DNA of 40,736 bases from Deltaproteobacteria bacterium (GTDB lineage: Bacteria > Desulfobacterota > DSM-4660 > Desulfatiglandales > B25-G16): assembly GCA_020349945.1 (NCBI GenBank), contig CP070704.1, forward strand, positions 1,103,736-1,144,471, read 5' to 3'. The position numbers were made by a program, and so were the translations under genes. Shown in pieces: positions 1-9,278 of the stretch. How positions within the stretch are numbered: position 1 is the stretch's first letter; each line of letters opens with the position of its first letter. The notes under the pieces are model-generated. The model had not been told where the DNA came from. It saw only the letters and a list, made by a program, of their open reading frames with translations, and made no database searches.

Positions 1-1
1 G

Positions 2-196
2 TTTTACTTCCGGACAACAGATGTGACCGGTGTAGCTGCCTTACCAGAAGGAGTAGAGATGGTTATGCCTGGTGATAATGTCTCTCTGGAGGTAAAGTTG
101 ATAACCCCAATAGCCATGGAGAAGGAACTCCGCTTTGCTATCCGGGAGGGTGGTAAGACGGTTGGTGCAGGGGTAATAAGTGATATCATAGAGTAA
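2..196 (+). CDS. tuf: Elongation factor Tu, C-terminal fragment
   Basis: The window opens inside this gene; only the last 64 codons are present, ending in TAA. The reading frame gives the end of EF-Tu domain III, with FRTTDVTG, a VMPGDN turn, the [17 protein letters not shown] strand pair and the usual GAGVISDI end. EF-Tu delivers aminoacyl-tRNA to the ribosome with GTP. It stands 15 bases upstream of rpsJ, the standard position for tuf ahead of an S10 operon, so it is probably cotranscribed with the ribosomal genes. The G domain lies outside the window. Confidence 0.97.
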   Translation, partial: FYFRTTDVTGVAALPEGVEMVMPGDNVSLEVKLITPIAMEKELRFAIREGGKTVGAGVISDIIE

Positions 197-211
197 GACA
201 CGGAAGCCGTT

Positions 212-520
212 ATGAACAATCAGAAGATCCGGATTAGGTTAAAGGCTTATGATCATAAACTCTTAGATCAGTCTGTCTCCGAGATTGTGGATACCGCCAA
301 GGGAACTGGAGCAAAGATTGCTGGTCCCATACCACTTCCAACGGAGATTAGTAAATATTGTGTTTTAAGGTCGCCTCACGTCGATAAGAAATCCAGAGAG
401 CAGTTTGAGATAAGGACCCATAAGAGGTTGATAGATATTTTGGAACCTACTCAGCAGACTGTGGATGCCCTTATGAAATTGGATCTTGCCGCTGGTGTGG
501 ATGTGGAGATAAAGCTTTAG
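212..520 (+). CDS. rpsJ: 30S ribosomal protein S10
   Basis: A 102-residue protein of normal S10 length. It begins [20 protein letters not shown] and carries the family's [28 protein letters not shown] stretch as separate recognisable blocks (GPIPLPTE near residue 40, [13 protein letters not shown] near 55-67). S10 sits in the 30S head and in other bacteria also serves as NusE in transcription antitermination. The ATG at 212 follows a GGAAG motif 6 bases upstream. It is the first ribosomal gene after tuf and is followed 14 bases later by rplC. Confidence 0.98.
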   Translation: MNNQKIRIRLKAYDHKLLDQSVSEIVDTAKGTGAKIAGPIPLPTEISKYCVLRSPHVDKKSREQFEIRTHKRLIDILEPTQQTVDALMKLDLAAGVDVEIKL

Positions 521-534
521 AGGAAGAGGAGACG

Positions 535-1158
535 ATGGTCAGGGGTATTTTGGGAAAGAAGATTGGTGCGACCCGTGTTTTTCGTGAGAATGGGGAAAGC
601 GTTCCTGTCTCTGTGCTTGAGGTGGGCCCGTGTTATATAATTCAGATCAAGAGGATAGAGAAAGAGGGATATAATGCTATTCAGATAGGCTTTCAGCCGA
701 AAAAGGATAAAGGACTCAATAAGCCGGTACTGGGTCATTTTAAGGCAGCAGGAAAAGGTGGTCATGCCTTTTTACAGGAGATAAAAGTAGATGACGTTGA
801 TTCATTTGAGCTTGGACAGGAGATAACTTCAGAGATATTTAATGTCGGAGATCTGGTAAACGTAAGAGGCATTAGCAAAGGAAGGGGTTTTACTGGGGTG
901 GTGAAGAGATGGGGGTTTAGTGGAGGAGATACCAGCCACGGTTGTCGCTCACACAAGGTTCCAGGTTCAATTGGTGCCAGTGCAACCCCAAGCAGGGTGA
1001 TGAAAGGGAAGAAGCTTCCTGGCAGGATGGGCCATCAAAGGGTAACCGTCAAGAATTTAAAGGTGGTTGATGTAATAAAGGAAAAGAACTTAATCTTACT
1101 AAAGGGTGCAGTTCCTGGCAGTAGGGGGAGCTTTTTAAGAGTCGAGATAAGTGCTTAG
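535..1158 (+). CDS. rplC: 50S ribosomal protein L3
   Basis: 207 residues, the usual bacterial length. It opens with GILGKKIGATRVF and has the L3 signature near residues 100-150: a VRGISKGRGFTGVVKRWGF block followed by SHGCRSHKVPGSIG and the MGHQRVTVKNL loop that reaches toward the peptidyl-transferase centre. The Gln in GHQRVT is the residue methylated by PrmB in other bacteria. The ATG at 535 has a GAGGAG ribosome-binding site. A GC-rich palindrome follows directly after the stop. Confidence 0.98.
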   Translation: MVRGILGKKIGATRVFRENGESVPVSVLEVGPCYIIQIKRIEKEGYNAIQIGFQPKKDKGLNKPVLGHFKAAGKGGHAFLQEIKVDDVDSFELGQEITSEIFNVGDLVNVRGISKGRGFTGVVKRWGFSGGDTSHGCRSHKVPGSIGASATPSRVMKGKKLPGRMGHQRVTVKNLKVVDVIKEKNLILLKGAVPGSRGSFLRVEISA

Positions 1159-1173
1159 CCCGCCTGCGGCGGG
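1159..1173. repeat. GC-rich perfect palindrome after rplC
   Basis: Arms CCCGCC (1159-1164) and GGCGGG (1168-1173) around a TGC loop, starting at the base after the rplC stop codon. There is no T-run after it, so it is not a canonical terminator. A sister palindrome with almost the same core stands at 10759-10773. It may be an mRNA-stabilising or processing hairpin, or a dispersed palindromic repeat. Confidence 0.75.
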
Positions 1174-1212
1174 TAGAGTTGGACATTTTTTACCGTCAAG
1201 AGAGTTCGATTA

Positions 1213-1836
1213 ATGGCCGCAATCGATGTATACAACGTAAAGGGTGAGAAGATTTTTCAGCGAGACCTAAGGGATGAGATCTTCGACATTTCGGTCAGAG
1301 AAGATATAATGCATCAGGTGATAAAGGGCCAGTTGGCGAGTTCTCGCTCTGGTAGTGCTTCGACCAAAAATAGATCTAAGGTAAAGGCGAGCGGTAGAAA
1401 ACTATGGCGGCAGAAAGGTACGGGCAGGGCCAGGGTAGGAGCCGCATCTTCACCTTTGAGGAGGGGGGGTGGCGTAACTTTCGGGCCTCTACCAAGAGAT
1501 TATTCATTTAAGATTAATAAGAAGGTAAGAAAGGCAGCCCTACGGATGGCATTAGCGGATAAATTCAAGGCGGGTCAACTCATCGTAGTTGATAGCCTAC
1601 ATCTTGAGGAGATAAAGACCAAGAAATTTTTTGAAATCTTAAAGAACCTTGATTTGGATAGTGTTCTCATCGTTACGGAAAAGCCAGATGAGAACCTTGA
1701 AAAATCTTCCAGAAACATTAGAAAGGTTAAACTCTTAAGGGCTGAAGGACTCAATGTATATGATATTTTGAGTCATGAACATCTCCTATTTGTCGAGCCT
1801 GCTTTAGAGAGAGTTGAGGAGGTCCTTGCTGAGTGA
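1213..1836 (+). CDS. rplD: 50S ribosomal protein L4
   Basis: 207 residues. It carries the L4 tentacle that lines the exit tunnel, with [25 protein letters not shown] basic sequence then [20 protein letters not shown] near residues 69-88, followed by the globular end ([27 protein letters not shown]). In E. coli L4 also regulates the S10 operon; no leader for such control is visible here because the operon start is outside the window. It begins 54 bases after rplC and its TGA overlaps the ATG of rplW by one base. Confidence 0.98.
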   Translation: MAAIDVYNVKGEKIFQRDLRDEIFDISVREDIMHQVIKGQLASSRSGSASTKNRSKVKASGRKLWRQKGTGRARVGAASSPLRRGGGVTFGPLPRDYSFKINKKVRKAALRMALADKFKAGQLIVVDSLHLEEIKTKKFFEILKNLDLDSVLIVTEKPDENLEKSSRNIRKVKLLRAEGLNVYDILSHEHLLFVEPALERVEEVLAE

Positions 1837-2123
1837 TGGATTTTTATCAGATAATAAAGAGACCTCTGGTCACAGAGAAAGGTACGAAACAAAAAGAACA
1901 GTCCAATCAGCTTGCCTTCGAGGTGGACAGGCGTGCTAATAAGATACAGGTTAGAAATGCTGTTGAGAGCATATTTAAGGTTAAGGTACTTAACGTAAGG
2001 GTAATGAATATCAAGGGCAAGGAACGCAGAGTAGGAAGAAATGTGGGAAGAAGAGCAGACTGGAAAAAGGCGATTGTAAGACTTGCTCCTGGTGAGAATA
2101 TAGAGTTTTTTGAGGGTATCTAA
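1836..2123 (+). CDS. rplW: 50S ribosomal protein L23
   Basis: 95 residues starting at ATG 1836, which overlaps the rplD stop by one base (TGATG). A GTG one codon upstream would only add one residue. [17 protein letters not shown] is the standard L23 opening, followed by [30 protein letters not shown]23 lies at the tunnel exit and docks trigger factor and SRP. The overlap suggests translational coupling to rplD. Confidence 0.97.
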   Translation: MDFYQIIKRPLVTEKGTKQKEQSNQLAFEVDRRANKIQVRNAVESIFKVKVLNVRVMNIKGKERRVGRNVGRRADWKKAIVRLAPGENIEFFEGI

Positions 2124-2138
2124 GGGGGGGGTGAAGGT

Positions 2139-2960
2139 ATGGCACTTAAAAAGAATAATCCAACCTCACCTGGAAGGCGGTTTCAGACGGTATCAACCTT
2201 TGAAGAGATTACAGGTACTAAGCCAGAAAGGAATTTATTGAAGCCAATAAAGAAGTCAGGCGGCAGAAATTCTACTGGCCGGATAACGGTGAGACATAGG
2301 GGAGGGGGTCATAAAAGGAGATATAGGGTCATTGATTTCAAAAGGAATAGAGATAATATTCCGGCTAGGGTGGCCTCCATCGAATACGACCCCAATAGGT
2401 CCGCAAGAATTGCCCTCCTACACTATTTAGATGGGGAGAAGTCCTATATATTGGCCCCAGACAAGTTACATATCGGTGATAGGGTGCAATCAGGGGCTGG
2501 TGTGGAGGTCAAGATAGGCAATACGATGCCTTTAAGGGATATCCCTGTGGGTACCCATATACACAATATAGAATTACATATCGGCCGCGGTGGACAGCTG
2601 GCAAGAAGTGCGGGGGGGTATGCCCAATTGATGGCTAAGGAAGGGAAGTACGCACAGGTGAAGCTCCCCTCAGGCGAGGTAAGAATGATCTTATTGGATT
2701 GCCGGGCTACCGTTGGGGAGTTAGGAAATCTAGATCATGAGAATATTTCCCTCGGTAAGGCGGGAAGGGCTTGTTGGTCTGCAAGAAGGCCGCATGTAAG
2801 AGGTGTAGCTATGAACCCGGTTGATCATCCACTTGGAGGTGGAGAAGGGAAATCATCGGGCGGGAGGCATCCGGTTACACCTTGGGGCGTTCCTACGAAA
2901 GGCTTTAGGACAAGGCGCAACAAAATAAGCCAAAAATTGATTATTAAAAGAAGGAAATAG
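2139..2960 (+). CDS. rplB: 50S ribosomal protein L2
   Basis: 273 residues, full bacterial length. The chain holds the RNA-binding core ([22 protein letters not shown] from residue 42), the [14 protein letters not shown] block and the catalytic-centre region near residues 220-250, with [19 protein letters not shown] and RHPVTPWG. The conserved His in VDHPLGGG is the one linked to peptidyl transfer. L2 is one of the most conserved 50S proteins. It is preceded by GGGGGG/GAAGG purine-rich sequence just before ATG 2139. Confidence 0.99.
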   Translation: MALKKNNPTSPGRRFQTVSTFEEITGTKPERNLLKPIKKSGGRNSTGRITVRHRGGGHKRRYRVIDFKRNRDNIPARVASIEYDPNRSARIALLHYLDGEKSYILAPDKLHIGDRVQSGAGVEVKIGNTMPLRDIPVGTHIHNIELHIGRGGQLARSAGGYAQLMAKEGKYAQVKLPSGEVRMILLDCRATVGELGNLDHENISLGKAGRACWSARRPHVRGVAMNPVDHPLGGGEGKSSGGRHPVTPWGVPTKGFRTRRNKISQKLIIKRRK

Positions 2961-2974
2961 GAAAGGAGAAAGGG

Positions 2975-3268
2975 TTGCCGCGCTCAGTAAAGAAGGGACC
3001 TTTTGTGGATGAGAGTTTAATGAAAAAGGTAAACAGGGTCAAGGAGGAGGACACCCATCAGGTTATCAAGACATGGTCTAGGCGGTCCACTATATTACCA
3101 GAGTTTATTGGTCTGACCTTTGCTGTGCATAACGGGAAGAAGTTCGTTCCGGTATTTATCACCGAAGATATGGTAGGGCATAAATTAGGTGAATTTTCGC
3201 CAACAAGAACATTTTATGCCCATGCTGGAGGTGACAAAAAGTCACGTTTGAAAGGGAAGAAAAAGTAG
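2975..3268 (+). CDS. rpsS: 30S ribosomal protein S19
   Basis: 97 residues, starting at TTG 2975 with an AGGAG site about 8 bases upstream; no in-frame ATG exists that would keep the family's [14 protein letters not shown] opening. Later blocks [31 protein letters not shown] and [12 protein letters not shown] are all diagnostic. S19 pairs with S13 in the 30S head. One of several TTG starts in this operon. Confidence 0.98.
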   Translation: MPRSVKKGPFVDESLMKKVNRVKEEDTHQVIKTWSRRSTILPEFIGLTFAVHNGKKFVPVFITEDMVGHKLGEFSPTRTFYAHAGGDKKSRLKGKKK

Positions 3269-3298
3269 AGCCAAAGTTATTGACGGTTCATATAAGAG

Positions 3299-3631
3299 AT
3301 GAAAGTCAGGGCTATTGCGAAATATATACGGGTGTCTCCCAGGAAGATCAGACTGGGTATGAAGGAGATAAGAGGGAAAAAAGTTGAAGAGGCACTCAAC
3401 TTATTAATGTTCACTCCACAAAAGGGGGCCCCTCTTGTCCGTAAGTTAATTAATTCTGCTCTTGCCAATGCCAGCCAATATCCTGATATCGATGTGGATA
3501 AGTTATTTATAAAGCATATATATGCTGATGAAGGACCAACCTTAAAGCGATTTAGACCAAGGGCTATGGGTAGGGCAACAAGGATAAGAAGGAGGACCAG
3601 TCATCTAACGGTTATACTTGATGAGCGATAG
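3299..3631 (+). CDS. rplV: 50S ribosomal protein L22
   Basis: 110 residues. It opens KVRAIAKYIRVSPRKIRL, then the extended hairpin ending in LKRFRPRAMGRATRIRRRTSH (residues about 82-102), whose tip lines the exit tunnel and is the site of macrolide-resistance changes in other bacteria. Start ATG 3299, 30 bases after rpsS. A 66-base gap to rpsC contains only a five-codon ORF. Confidence 0.98.
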   Translation: MKVRAIAKYIRVSPRKIRLGMKEIRGKKVEEALNLLMFTPQKGAPLVRKLINSALANASQYPDIDVDKLFIKHIYADEGPTLKRFRPRAMGRATRIRRRTSHLTVILDER

Positions 3632-3697
3632 GCCTCCAAAGGAGTAATGGAGAAATTATGAAGAAGGGGATATAAACTTCATTGGAAGGAGGGTTTA

Positions 3698-4366
3698 GTG
3701 GGTCAGAAAGTACATCCGATTGGATTGAGATTAGGCATTAACAGGACTTGGAATAGCAGGTGGTTTGCCGGTTCGGAGTTTGCCTCCTTGGTCATAGAAG
3801 ACAATGGGATCCGGGGATTTTTGAAAAAACGCCTTTCTCAGGCTGGTATATCTAAGGTAGAGATTGATAGGGCTGCCAACAAGGTAAGGTTAAGGATTTA
3901 TACATCGAGACCGGGGATTATAATAGGCAAGAGAGGGGCAGAGATAGAAAATTTGAGAAAGGAAATTGAGAAGAAAATAAAACGGGAGGTCTTTATTGAT
4001 ATCAAAGAGGTAAGAAGGCCGGAGGTGGAAGCCCAATTGGCCGCAGAGAATATAGCTATACAACTAGTTCGCCGGGTAGCCTTTCGCAGGGCTATGAAAA
4101 AGAGTGTTGCCTCGGCCATGAGATTTGGTGCTAAGGGTATAAAGATTTCTTGCAGTGGGAGGCTCGGAGGTGCAGAGATGGGGAGGAGAGAATGGTACAG
4201 AGAAGGTAGGGTGCCATTGCATACCCTAAGGGCAGATATAGACTATGGATTTGCTGAGGCCTTTACAACTTATGGGGTAATAGGGGTAAAGGTAACCATC
4301 TTTAAAGGTGAAATTTGGCCTGATAAAATAGAAGAGGAATTCTATGCTAAGCCCAAAAAAGGTTAA
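3698..4366 (+). CDS. rpsC: 30S ribosomal protein S3
   Basis: 222 residues beginning at GTG 3698 ([21 protein letters not shown]), with a strong GGAAGGAGGG site just upstream. The KH domain shows its GxxG loop as GKRG at residues 77-80. The C-terminal S3 domain has [19 protein letters not shown] and [18 protein letters not shown]3 lines the mRNA entry channel. The last 23 bases overlap the start of rplP, so the two are likely translationally coupled. Confidence 0.98.
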   Translation: MGQKVHPIGLRLGINRTWNSRWFAGSEFASLVIEDNGIRGFLKKRLSQAGISKVEIDRAANKVRLRIYTSRPGIIIGKRGAEIENLRKEIEKKIKREVFIDIKEVRRPEVEAQLAAENIAIQLVRRVAFRRAMKKSVASAMRFGAKGIKISCSGRLGGAEMGRREWYREGRVPLHTLRADIDYGFAEAFTTYGVIGVKVTIFKGEIWPDKIEEEFYAKPKKG

Positions 4367-4754
4367 ACATAGAGTTGTGCAAAAGGGGCGGCTGAAAAGG
4401 AAGGCCCATAGAGGTTCAGATCTTGCATTTGGTGATTTTGGCCTCCAGGCAGCGGAGTGCGGTCTTATGTCTGCCAGACAGATAGAGTCTGCAAGGATCG
4501 CAATAACGAGACATGTCAAGAAGGGTGGTAAGATATGGATAAGGGTTTTTCCAGACAAGCCAATATTTAAGAAGCCTGCTGAGACAAGGATGGGGAAGGG
4601 AAAGGGTAATCTCGAAGGTTGGGTAGCAGTAATAAAGCCTGGCAGGATTTTATATGAGATAGAGGGGGTTGGTAGACAGGTAGCCAAAGAGGCTTTTAGG
4701 CTTGCAGGCCATAAATTACCCTTCGCCACTAAATTTTTAAGTAGGGGTTTGTAA
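4344..4754 (+). CDS. rplP: 50S ribosomal protein L16
   Basis: 136 residues. [20 protein letters not shown] is the family opening, followed by [25 protein letters not shown] in blocks, the [17 protein letters not shown] loop near residue 80, and [13 protein letters not shown]16 organises the A-site tRNA elbow region of the 50S. ATG 4344 lies inside the end of rpsC. Confidence 0.98.
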   Translation: MLSPKKVKHRVVQKGRLKRKAHRGSDLAFGDFGLQAAECGLMSARQIESARIAITRHVKKGGKIWIRVFPDKPIFKKPAETRMGKGKGNLEGWVAVIKPGRILYEIEGVGRQVAKEAFRLAGHKLPFATKFLSRGL

Positions 4755-4758
4755 CACC

Positions 4759-4968
4759 GTGAAGGCAGAGGAGCTACGAGAATTGAGTATCCAAGAATTA
4801 GTGGAGAGGGAGAAGGAATTAGCGAGGGAGTTGTTTAATCTTCGTTTCCAGATGGCGACAGGCCAATTAAGTAACCATACTTCTATAAAGAAGATAAAAA
4901 GGGATATTGCCCGGGTTAAGACTGTATTTAGAGAGAAGGAAGCCGTGAAAGATAAAGCTGGGGCATAG
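4759..4968 (+). CDS. rpmC: 50S ribosomal protein L29
   Basis: 69 residues starting at GTG 4759, five bases after the rplP stop. KAEELRELSIQELVEREKEL then LFNLRFQMATGQLSN and IKKIKRDIARVKTVFREKE form the two-helix coiled hairpin typical of L29. The protein contacts L23 at the tunnel exit. The tail is slightly longer than in E. coli. Confidence 0.96.
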   Translation: MKAEELRELSIQELVEREKELARELFNLRFQMATGQLSNHTSIKKIKRDIARVKTVFREKEAVKDKAGA

Positions 4969-4969
4969 T

Positions 4970-5218
4970 ATGGAGAGACGTGGGAAAAGAAAAGAGATGA
5001 CAGGCGTTGTCTTGAATAACAAGATGGACAAGACGGTAAAGATACTGGTGGAAAGATCGGCCAGGCATAAGAAATATAGAAAGTACACGAGGCATCGGGC
5101 AAAATACATGGTACATGATCCCCATAATAGATGTCAGATAGGCGATAAAGTCAGAATCATTGAGAGTCGCCCGATAAGTAAGCTGAAGAGATGGAGGGTA
5201 TTAGACATTTTGGATTAA
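4970..5218 (+). CDS. rpsQ: 30S ribosomal protein S17
   Basis: 82 residues from ATG 4970, one base after the rpmC stop. An OB-fold protein showing MTGVVLNNKMDKTVKILVER, the KKYRKYTRHRAKYMVHDP loop, and GDKVRIIESRPISKLKRWRV. It binds 16S helix 11. Starting at the internal ATG 4997 would cut off the basic RRGKRKE lead that is common in the family, so the upstream start is preferred. Confidence 0.97.
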   Translation: MERRGKRKEMTGVVLNNKMDKTVKILVERSARHKKYRKYTRHRAKYMVHDPHNRCQIGDKVRIIESRPISKLKRWRVLDILD

Positions 5219-5281
5219 TGGAGCTGAATTTCCTCATTTCTAATGGGTCTTAATTTAATAGATATTCTGGTATTAGGAACT

Positions 5282-5650
5282 ATGATACGGGCTCAAACAT
5301 TATTGAATGCAGCTGATAATTCCGGTGCCAAGAAACTTTACTGCATAAAGGTGCTTGGCGGGACAAGGAGAAAATACGCAGGGGTTGGAGATGTCATTGT
5401 GGTATCTGTTAAAGAGTCTTTGCCTAATAGCAAGGTAAAAAAGGGTGATGTTTTAAGGGCAGTTATAGTCAGGACAGTGAAGGAGATTAGGCGGGAGGAT
5501 GGCTCATACATAAAATTTGATGATAATTCAGCTGTACTGATCAGTCAGCAAAATGAACCAATTGGAACACGAATTTTCGGCCCTGTGGCTAGGGAGTTAA
5601 GGTCGAAAAAATTTATGAAAATTATCTCTCTTGCCCCTGAGGTATTGTAA
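5282..5650 (+). CDS. rplN: 50S ribosomal protein L14
   Basis: 122 residues from ATG 5282, exactly the family length, reading [20 protein letters not shown]. An in-frame ATG at 5243 would add a hydrophobic 13-residue lead foreign to L14 and has no ribosome-binding site, so it was not used. Other blocks are [19 protein letters not shown], the [10 protein letters not shown] strand and [14 protein letters not shown]14 forms part of the intersubunit face. Confidence 0.97.
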   Translation: MIRAQTLLNAADNSGAKKLYCIKVLGGTRRKYAGVGDVIVVSVKESLPNSKVKKGDVLRAVIVRTVKEIRREDGSYIKFDDNSAVLISQQNEPIGTRIFGPVARELRSKKFMKIISLAPEVL

Positions 5651-5667
5651 CTGCAAGATTATACAGC

Positions 5668-5997
5668 ATGACCAAGAAGAAATTTTACATAAGAAAGAAT
5701 GATAAGGTAATGGTAATGACTGGCAAGGAAAAGGGGAAGATCGGCACAGTCTTGAAGATAATAACCAAGAAAGAAAGGGCCATAGTAGAAAAACTCAATA
5801 TGGTCAAGAGGCATACCAGGCCTGGACCTAAGACTGCAAAGGGGGGTATTGTTGAAAAAGAGGCTCCAATTAACATATCTAATCTTATGCTTGTCTGCGG
5901 AAAGTGTGCAGAGGCAATAAGGGTGGGTAAGAAGATGCTTGAGGATGGCAGCAAGGTCAGGTTTTGCAAGAAGTGTGGAGAGATCTTAGACAAGTAA
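5668..5997 (+). CDS. rplX: 50S ribosomal protein L24 with zinc ribbon
   Basis: 109 residues. The KOW motif is in [19 protein letters not shown] (residues 8-26), followed by [14 protein letters not shown]. The C-terminal part has two Cys pairs, C77-C80 (CGKC) and C100-C103 (CKKC), which would bind zinc; the E. coli protein lacks them. L24 starts 50S assembly. No clear Shine-Dalgarno sequence is seen 5-10 bases before ATG 5668, so it may rely on coupling with rplN, 17 bases upstream. Confidence 0.97.
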   Translation: MTKKKFYIRKNDKVMVMTGKEKGKIGTVLKIITKKERAIVEKLNMVKRHTRPGPKTAKGGIVEKEAPINISNLMLVCGKCAEAIRVGKKMLEDGSKVRFCKKCGEILDK

Positions 5998-6066
5998 TTT
6001 TGATCTTAAAATCTTGAGGTAGAAGAAGGCCTACGAGTGCTAAATCGTAACGCATGAAAAAGACAG

Positions 6067-6612
6067 ATGAGCGTGCCCCGATTAAAGGAAAGATATTTGA
6101 GAGAGATTGTGCCAGCCATGGTAAAAGAGTTTGGTTATCGAAACATCATGGAGGCACCCAAGCCTGAAAAGGTGGTCCTCAACATGGGTCTCGGTGAGGC
6201 AATACATAATATTAAGGTTCTCGACTCAGCCGTGGAGGAATTAGCACTTATTGGCGCACAGAGGCCTGTTGTTACAAGAGCCAAGAGGTCCATTGCTAGC
6301 TTTAAGGTAAGGGAAGGAATGCCTATAGGATGTAGGGTCACATTAAGAAGGGACAGAATGTACTATTTTTTAGATAAGCTTTTTAATGTAACACTTCCCA
6401 GGGTTAGAGATTTTCGAGGTTTATCAGATAAGTCCTTCGATGGCCGGGGTAATTATTCATTAGGCATTAAGGAGCAGATTATATTCCCTGAGATCAATTA
6501 TGACAAGATTGATAAGGTGAAGGGCCTCAATATTACTATTGTTACCACTGCCAGGACGGATGCAGAAGGTCGCTTTATGCTTGAGAAGATGGGATTATTA
6601 TTTCGGAGGTGA
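6067..6612 (+). CDS. rplE: 50S ribosomal protein L5
   Basis: 181 residues. [21 protein letters not shown] then [43 protein letters not shown] in blocks and RVRDFRGL are diagnostic. L5 binds 5S rRNA and the P-site tRNA elbow. ATG 6067 is chosen because it gives the family's exact start; the ATG 13 bases upstream is out of frame. 69 bases separate it from rplX. Confidence 0.98.
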   Translation: MSVPRLKERYLREIVPAMVKEFGYRNIMEAPKPEKVVLNMGLGEAIHNIKVLDSAVEELALIGAQRPVVTRAKRSIASFKVREGMPIGCRVTLRRDRMYYFLDKLFNVTLPRVRDFRGLSDKSFDGRGNYSLGIKEQIIFPEINYDKIDKVKGLNITIVTTARTDAEGRFMLEKMGLLFRR

Positions 6613-6625
6613 GAAAGGGGTTGCG

Positions 6626-6811
6626 TTGGCGAAAAAATCTTTGATTGCAAAGGCAAAGGAAAGGCCGAAATTTTCCTCTCGTAAGTATAACAGGTGTCCT
6701 ATTTGTGGTAGAAGCAGGGGTTTTTTGAGAAAATTTGGAATTTGCAGGATTTGTTTCAGAAATTTGGCCTTACAAGGTGATATACCAGGTGTCATTAAAT
6801 CGAGTTGGTAG
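6626..6811 (+). CDS. rpsZ: 30S ribosomal protein S14, zinc-binding type Z
   Basis: 61 residues starting at TTG 6626 ([15 protein letters not shown]), with a GAAAGGGG purine run upstream. The same frame stays open further upstream but that part overlaps rplE and has no S14 character. Four cysteines C24, C27, C40 and C43 ([18 protein letters not shown]) form the zinc site of the short type Z form, unlike the about 100-residue zinc-free S14. It joins the 30S head. The end GVIKSSW is standard. Confidence 0.97.
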   Translation: MAKKSLIAKAKERPKFSSRKYNRCPICGRSRGFLRKFGICRICFRNLALQGDIPGVIKSSW

Positions 6812-6835
6812 GCCAGCAATAGCGGGAGATGCACA

Positions 6836-7234
6836 ATGACGATGGTTGACCCCATTGCGGATATGCTAACGAGGATCAGAAACGGGATCATGGCCTCCTA
6901 TGATAAGGTGGAGATTCCATGCTCCAAAATGAAGATTAATATAGCTAAGATATTAAAGACTGAAGGATATATAAGGAACTACAAGATAATTGAAGATAAC
7001 AAACAAGGGGTTATGGTAATTTATCTAAAATATAACGAGGACAAGAGCCCTGTTATCAAAGGCCTTAAAAGGATAAGCAAGCCGAGCTGCAGAGTATATT
7101 CAAGGTGTAAGAAGATGCCTAAGGTATTAAATGGTCTAGGCATCAATGTCATTTCAACCTCCAGGGGAATAATGACAGATAGAGAGGCAAGAAGAATGGG
7201 AGTAGGCGGGGAGGTCATCTGCTCGGTTTGGTAG
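6836..7234 (+). CDS. rpsH: 30S ribosomal protein S8
   Basis: 132 residues. [14 protein letters not shown] is the classic start, followed by [22 protein letters not shown], the [17 protein letters not shown] region and [27 protein letters not shown] near the end. In E. coli S8 represses the spc operon by binding rplE mRNA; no comparable site was tested here. ATG 6836 has a GGGAG site 7-8 bases upstream. Confidence 0.98.
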   Translation: MTMVDPIADMLTRIRNGIMASYDKVEIPCSKMKINIAKILKTEGYIRNYKIIEDNKQGVMVIYLKYNEDKSPVIKGLKRISKPSCRVYSRCKKMPKVLNGLGINVISTSRGIMTDREARRMGVGGEVICSVW

Positions 7235-7268
7235 TAAATAAATAGGCCAATAGAGGGGGCCTAAGGCG

Positions 7269-7811
7269 ATGTCAAGGATAGGCAAAAAACCAATTATTGT
7301 TCCAAACGAGGTAGAGGTTAAACTTGAGGGAGAAATCTTATCTGTGAAAGGACCTAAGGGGGAGCTCAGGCGCTTTATTCATCCTAAGGTAACATTAGAT
7401 ATCAATGATTCACAGATAGTGTTATCAGTTGCTGATAACTCGAAAGAGTCAAAATCACTTTTTGGTCTTTTTCGTTCGCTGATAGCCAATATGGTTTTGG
7501 GAGTTACTGAGGGATTTAAGAAGACTCTTGAGATAAGCGGTGTAGGATATAGGGTTGAACGTTCAGGTACGCAGTTGGTATTTAATCTGGGTCATTCAAA
7601 TCCCATTAAATATGATATTCCTAAAGGAATAGAGGTTCAGTTTGATGAAAAGACTAAGTTAGTTTTGAATGGGATAGACAAGGAGCTTTTAGGGATTGCC
7701 GCAGCTAAGATTAGGAGTTTTAGAGCCCCAGAGCCGTATAAAGGAAAAGGGGTCAGATATCTGGAAGAAATGATTAGACGAAAGGCAGGAAAGACAGCGG
7801 CAAAAAAGTAA
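7269..7811 (+). CDS. rplF: 50S ribosomal protein L6
   Basis: 180 residues, two repeated L6 domains. SRIGKKPIIVPNEVEVKL and VKGPKGELRR open the first. The second has GFKKTLEISGVGYRVER, LGHSNPIKYDIPKGIEV and the diagnostic GIDKELLGIAAAKIRSFR then PEPYKGKGVRY. It lies at the factor-binding region near the sarcin-ricin loop. A stem-loop follows immediately after the stop. Confidence 0.98.
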   Translation: MSRIGKKPIIVPNEVEVKLEGEILSVKGPKGELRRFIHPKVTLDINDSQIVLSVADNSKESKSLFGLFRSLIANMVLGVTEGFKKTLEISGVGYRVERSGTQLVFNLGHSNPIKYDIPKGIEVQFDEKTKLVLNGIDKELLGIAAAKIRSFRAPEPYKGKGVRYLEEMIRRKAGKTAAKK

Positions 7812-7813
7812 AT

Positions 7814-7876
7814 CCTGTTAGAAACTTTTTGGTTGTTTCACTCCAGGGTACATGGCGACGGTCTGTTTCTAACAGG
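7814..7876. repeat. Stem-loop with perfect 12-bp arms between rplF and rplR
   Basis: CCTGTTAGAAAC (7814-7825) is the exact reverse complement of GTTTCTAACAGG (7865-7876), with a 39-base loop between them. It starts three bases after the rplF stop, in the only sizeable gap (98 bases) of this part of the operon, and precedes rplR, which has no evident Shine-Dalgarno. It could be an RNA processing or regulatory hairpin, or a small dispersed repeat. There is no T-run after the right arm, so termination is unlikely. Confidence 0.8.
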
Positions 7877-7909
7877 GTAAGCAGATGCGTGAATTACATA
7901 TAATCCATT

Positions 7910-8281
7910 ATGGTCTCTATCAAAGACAAAAGACAGGCGAGGTTGAGAAGGAAAAGTAGGGTAAGAAAGAAAATAAGAGGCACACCCGAAAGACCACGTC
8001 TAACTATTTTTAAGACAGCGAGGCATATCTATGCCCAAATCATAGACGATAGCGCGGGGAGAACTCTAGTAGCTGCATCAACAATCCTTAAGGAACTTAG
8101 CCCCAAGGCTAAAGGCATCAGTGGTAACATAAAAGGTGCGGTATTGGTTGGTGGGATTATCGGAAAGAAAGGTACAGAAATGGGTATCCAGAAGGTTGTT
8201 TTTGACAGGAACGGCTTTTTATACCATGGGAGGGTTAAAGCGCTTGCTGATGCGGCTAGAGAGAATGGTCTAGAATTTTAA
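7910..8281 (+). CDS. rplR: 50S ribosomal protein L18
   Basis: 123 residues. The chain has the basic N-terminus [20 protein letters not shown], then [23 protein letters not shown], the [20 protein letters not shown] strand-helix and [22 protein letters not shown]18 carries 5S rRNA into the 50S subunit. No good ribosome-binding site precedes ATG 7910; the upstream stem-loop may affect its translation. Confidence 0.97.
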   Translation: MVSIKDKRQARLRRKSRVRKKIRGTPERPRLTIFKTARHIYAQIIDDSAGRTLVAASTILKELSPKAKGISGNIKGAVLVGGIIGKKGTEMGIQKVVFDRNGFLYHGRVKALADAARENGLEF

Positions 8282-8310
8282 TAAGGGTAAACCACATAAG
8301 GGAGAGGTAA

Positions 8311-8808
8311 TTGATTAAAGAAGATGAAGATGTACAGTTAATAGAGAAGGTTGTCTATATTAATAGGGTTGCTAAAGTTGTGAAGGGAGGCCGCAGGTTT
8401 AGTTTTAGCGCCATAGTAGTTGTTGGCGATGGTAAAGGTATGGTGGGTGCTGGGCTTGGAAAGGCAAATGAAGTACCAGAGGCTATAAGAAAGGCAGGGG
8501 AAAGGGCCAAAAGGGATATGAGGCCAGTTTCACTTTTAAAAGACTCTATTCCATACGAGGTAATCGGTGTATGTGGTTCGAGCTCTGTTCTGCTTAAGCC
8601 AGCTCGGCCTGGAACCGGTATTATAGCTGGAGGAGCAGTGAGGGCAGTTTTAGAGGCTGCCGGTGTCAGTAACGTTGTTAGCAAATGCTTGCGTTCCCAC
8701 AATCCCCATAATTTGGTTAAGGCGACCCTTAACGGACTTATGTCTTTGAGAACTCAAGCGGAAATAGCAAGATCAAGGGGGAAGGCTGCAGAGGAGATCT
8801 TGGCCTGA
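8311..8808 (+). CDS. rpsE: 30S ribosomal protein S5
   Basis: 165 residues starting at TTG 8311 with GGGAGAGG upstream; no in-frame ATG is near. The double-stranded-RNA-binding fold appears as [21 protein letters not shown] and [21 protein letters not shown], and the second domain as [23 protein letters not shown]5 acts in decoding fidelity and mRNA entry. rpmD normally follows it, but only 26 bases separate it from rplO here. Confidence 0.98.
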   Translation: MIKEDEDVQLIEKVVYINRVAKVVKGGRRFSFSAIVVVGDGKGMVGAGLGKANEVPEAIRKAGERAKRDMRPVSLLKDSIPYEVIGVCGSSSVLLKPARPGTGIIAGGAVRAVLEAAGVSNVVSKCLRSHNPHNLVKATLNGLMSLRTQAEIARSRGKAAEEILA

Positions 8809-8834
8809 GCGGTCATGGATTTATAGGGGCCTAT

Positions 8835-9278
8835 ATGAAACTACATGAATTGATGACACCGAAAGGTTCAAGGAAAAAGAGAAAAAGACTCGGTCGGGGA
8901 GAAGGCTCAGGAAGCGGAAAAACTGCAGGCAGGGGGACAAAAGGGCAAAACTCACGTTCTGGCGGAGGAGTCCCCTTAGGATTTGAAGGGGGGCAGATGC
9001 CTCTGCAGAGAAGAATTCCAAAGCGGGGCTTTACAAATATTTTTAGGAAACAGTATGAAATTATTAATGTAAGGGATCTTAAGCATTTCAAATCAGGCGA
9101 AATTGTAGACAGAGACACATTACTGAGGGCTGGTCTGCTAAAAAAGGCTGGGGCAATAAAACTTTTGGGACAGGGGGATCTATCTTATCCTCTAGACATA
9201 AAGGTTAATAAGGTAAGTCGGGCAGCAAAAGAAAAGATTGAATCTGCTGGTGGTAAGGTGGAGGTAGTTTTAAAGTGA
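8835..9278 (+). CDS. rplO: 50S ribosomal protein L15
   Basis: 147 residues. The Gly/Lys/Arg-rich start (TPKGSRKKRKRLGRGEGSGSG, then GRGTKGQNSRSGGGVPLGFEGGQMPLQRRIPKRGF) threads through 23S rRNA; the C-terminal fold ends KEKIESAGGKVEVV. Its TGA shares bases with the GTG start of secY (GTGA), implying coupled translation. Confidence 0.98.
   Translation: MKLHELMTPKGSRKKRKRLGRGEGSGSGKTAGRGTKGQNSRSGGGVPLGFEGGQMPLQRRIPKRGFTNIFRKQYEIINVRDLKHFKSGEIVDRDTLLRAGLLKKAGAIKLLGQGDLSYPLDIKVNKVSRAAKEKIESAGGKVEVVLK

Noticed and set aside
5243..5281. Extended start for L14
   Set aside because: It adds 13 residues not found in L14 and lacks a ribosome-binding site; ATG 5282 gives the exact family length.
6539..6625. 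Upstream extension of the S14 frame
   Set aside because: It overlaps rplE and the added residues are unlike S14; TTG 6626 gives the exact 61-residue form.
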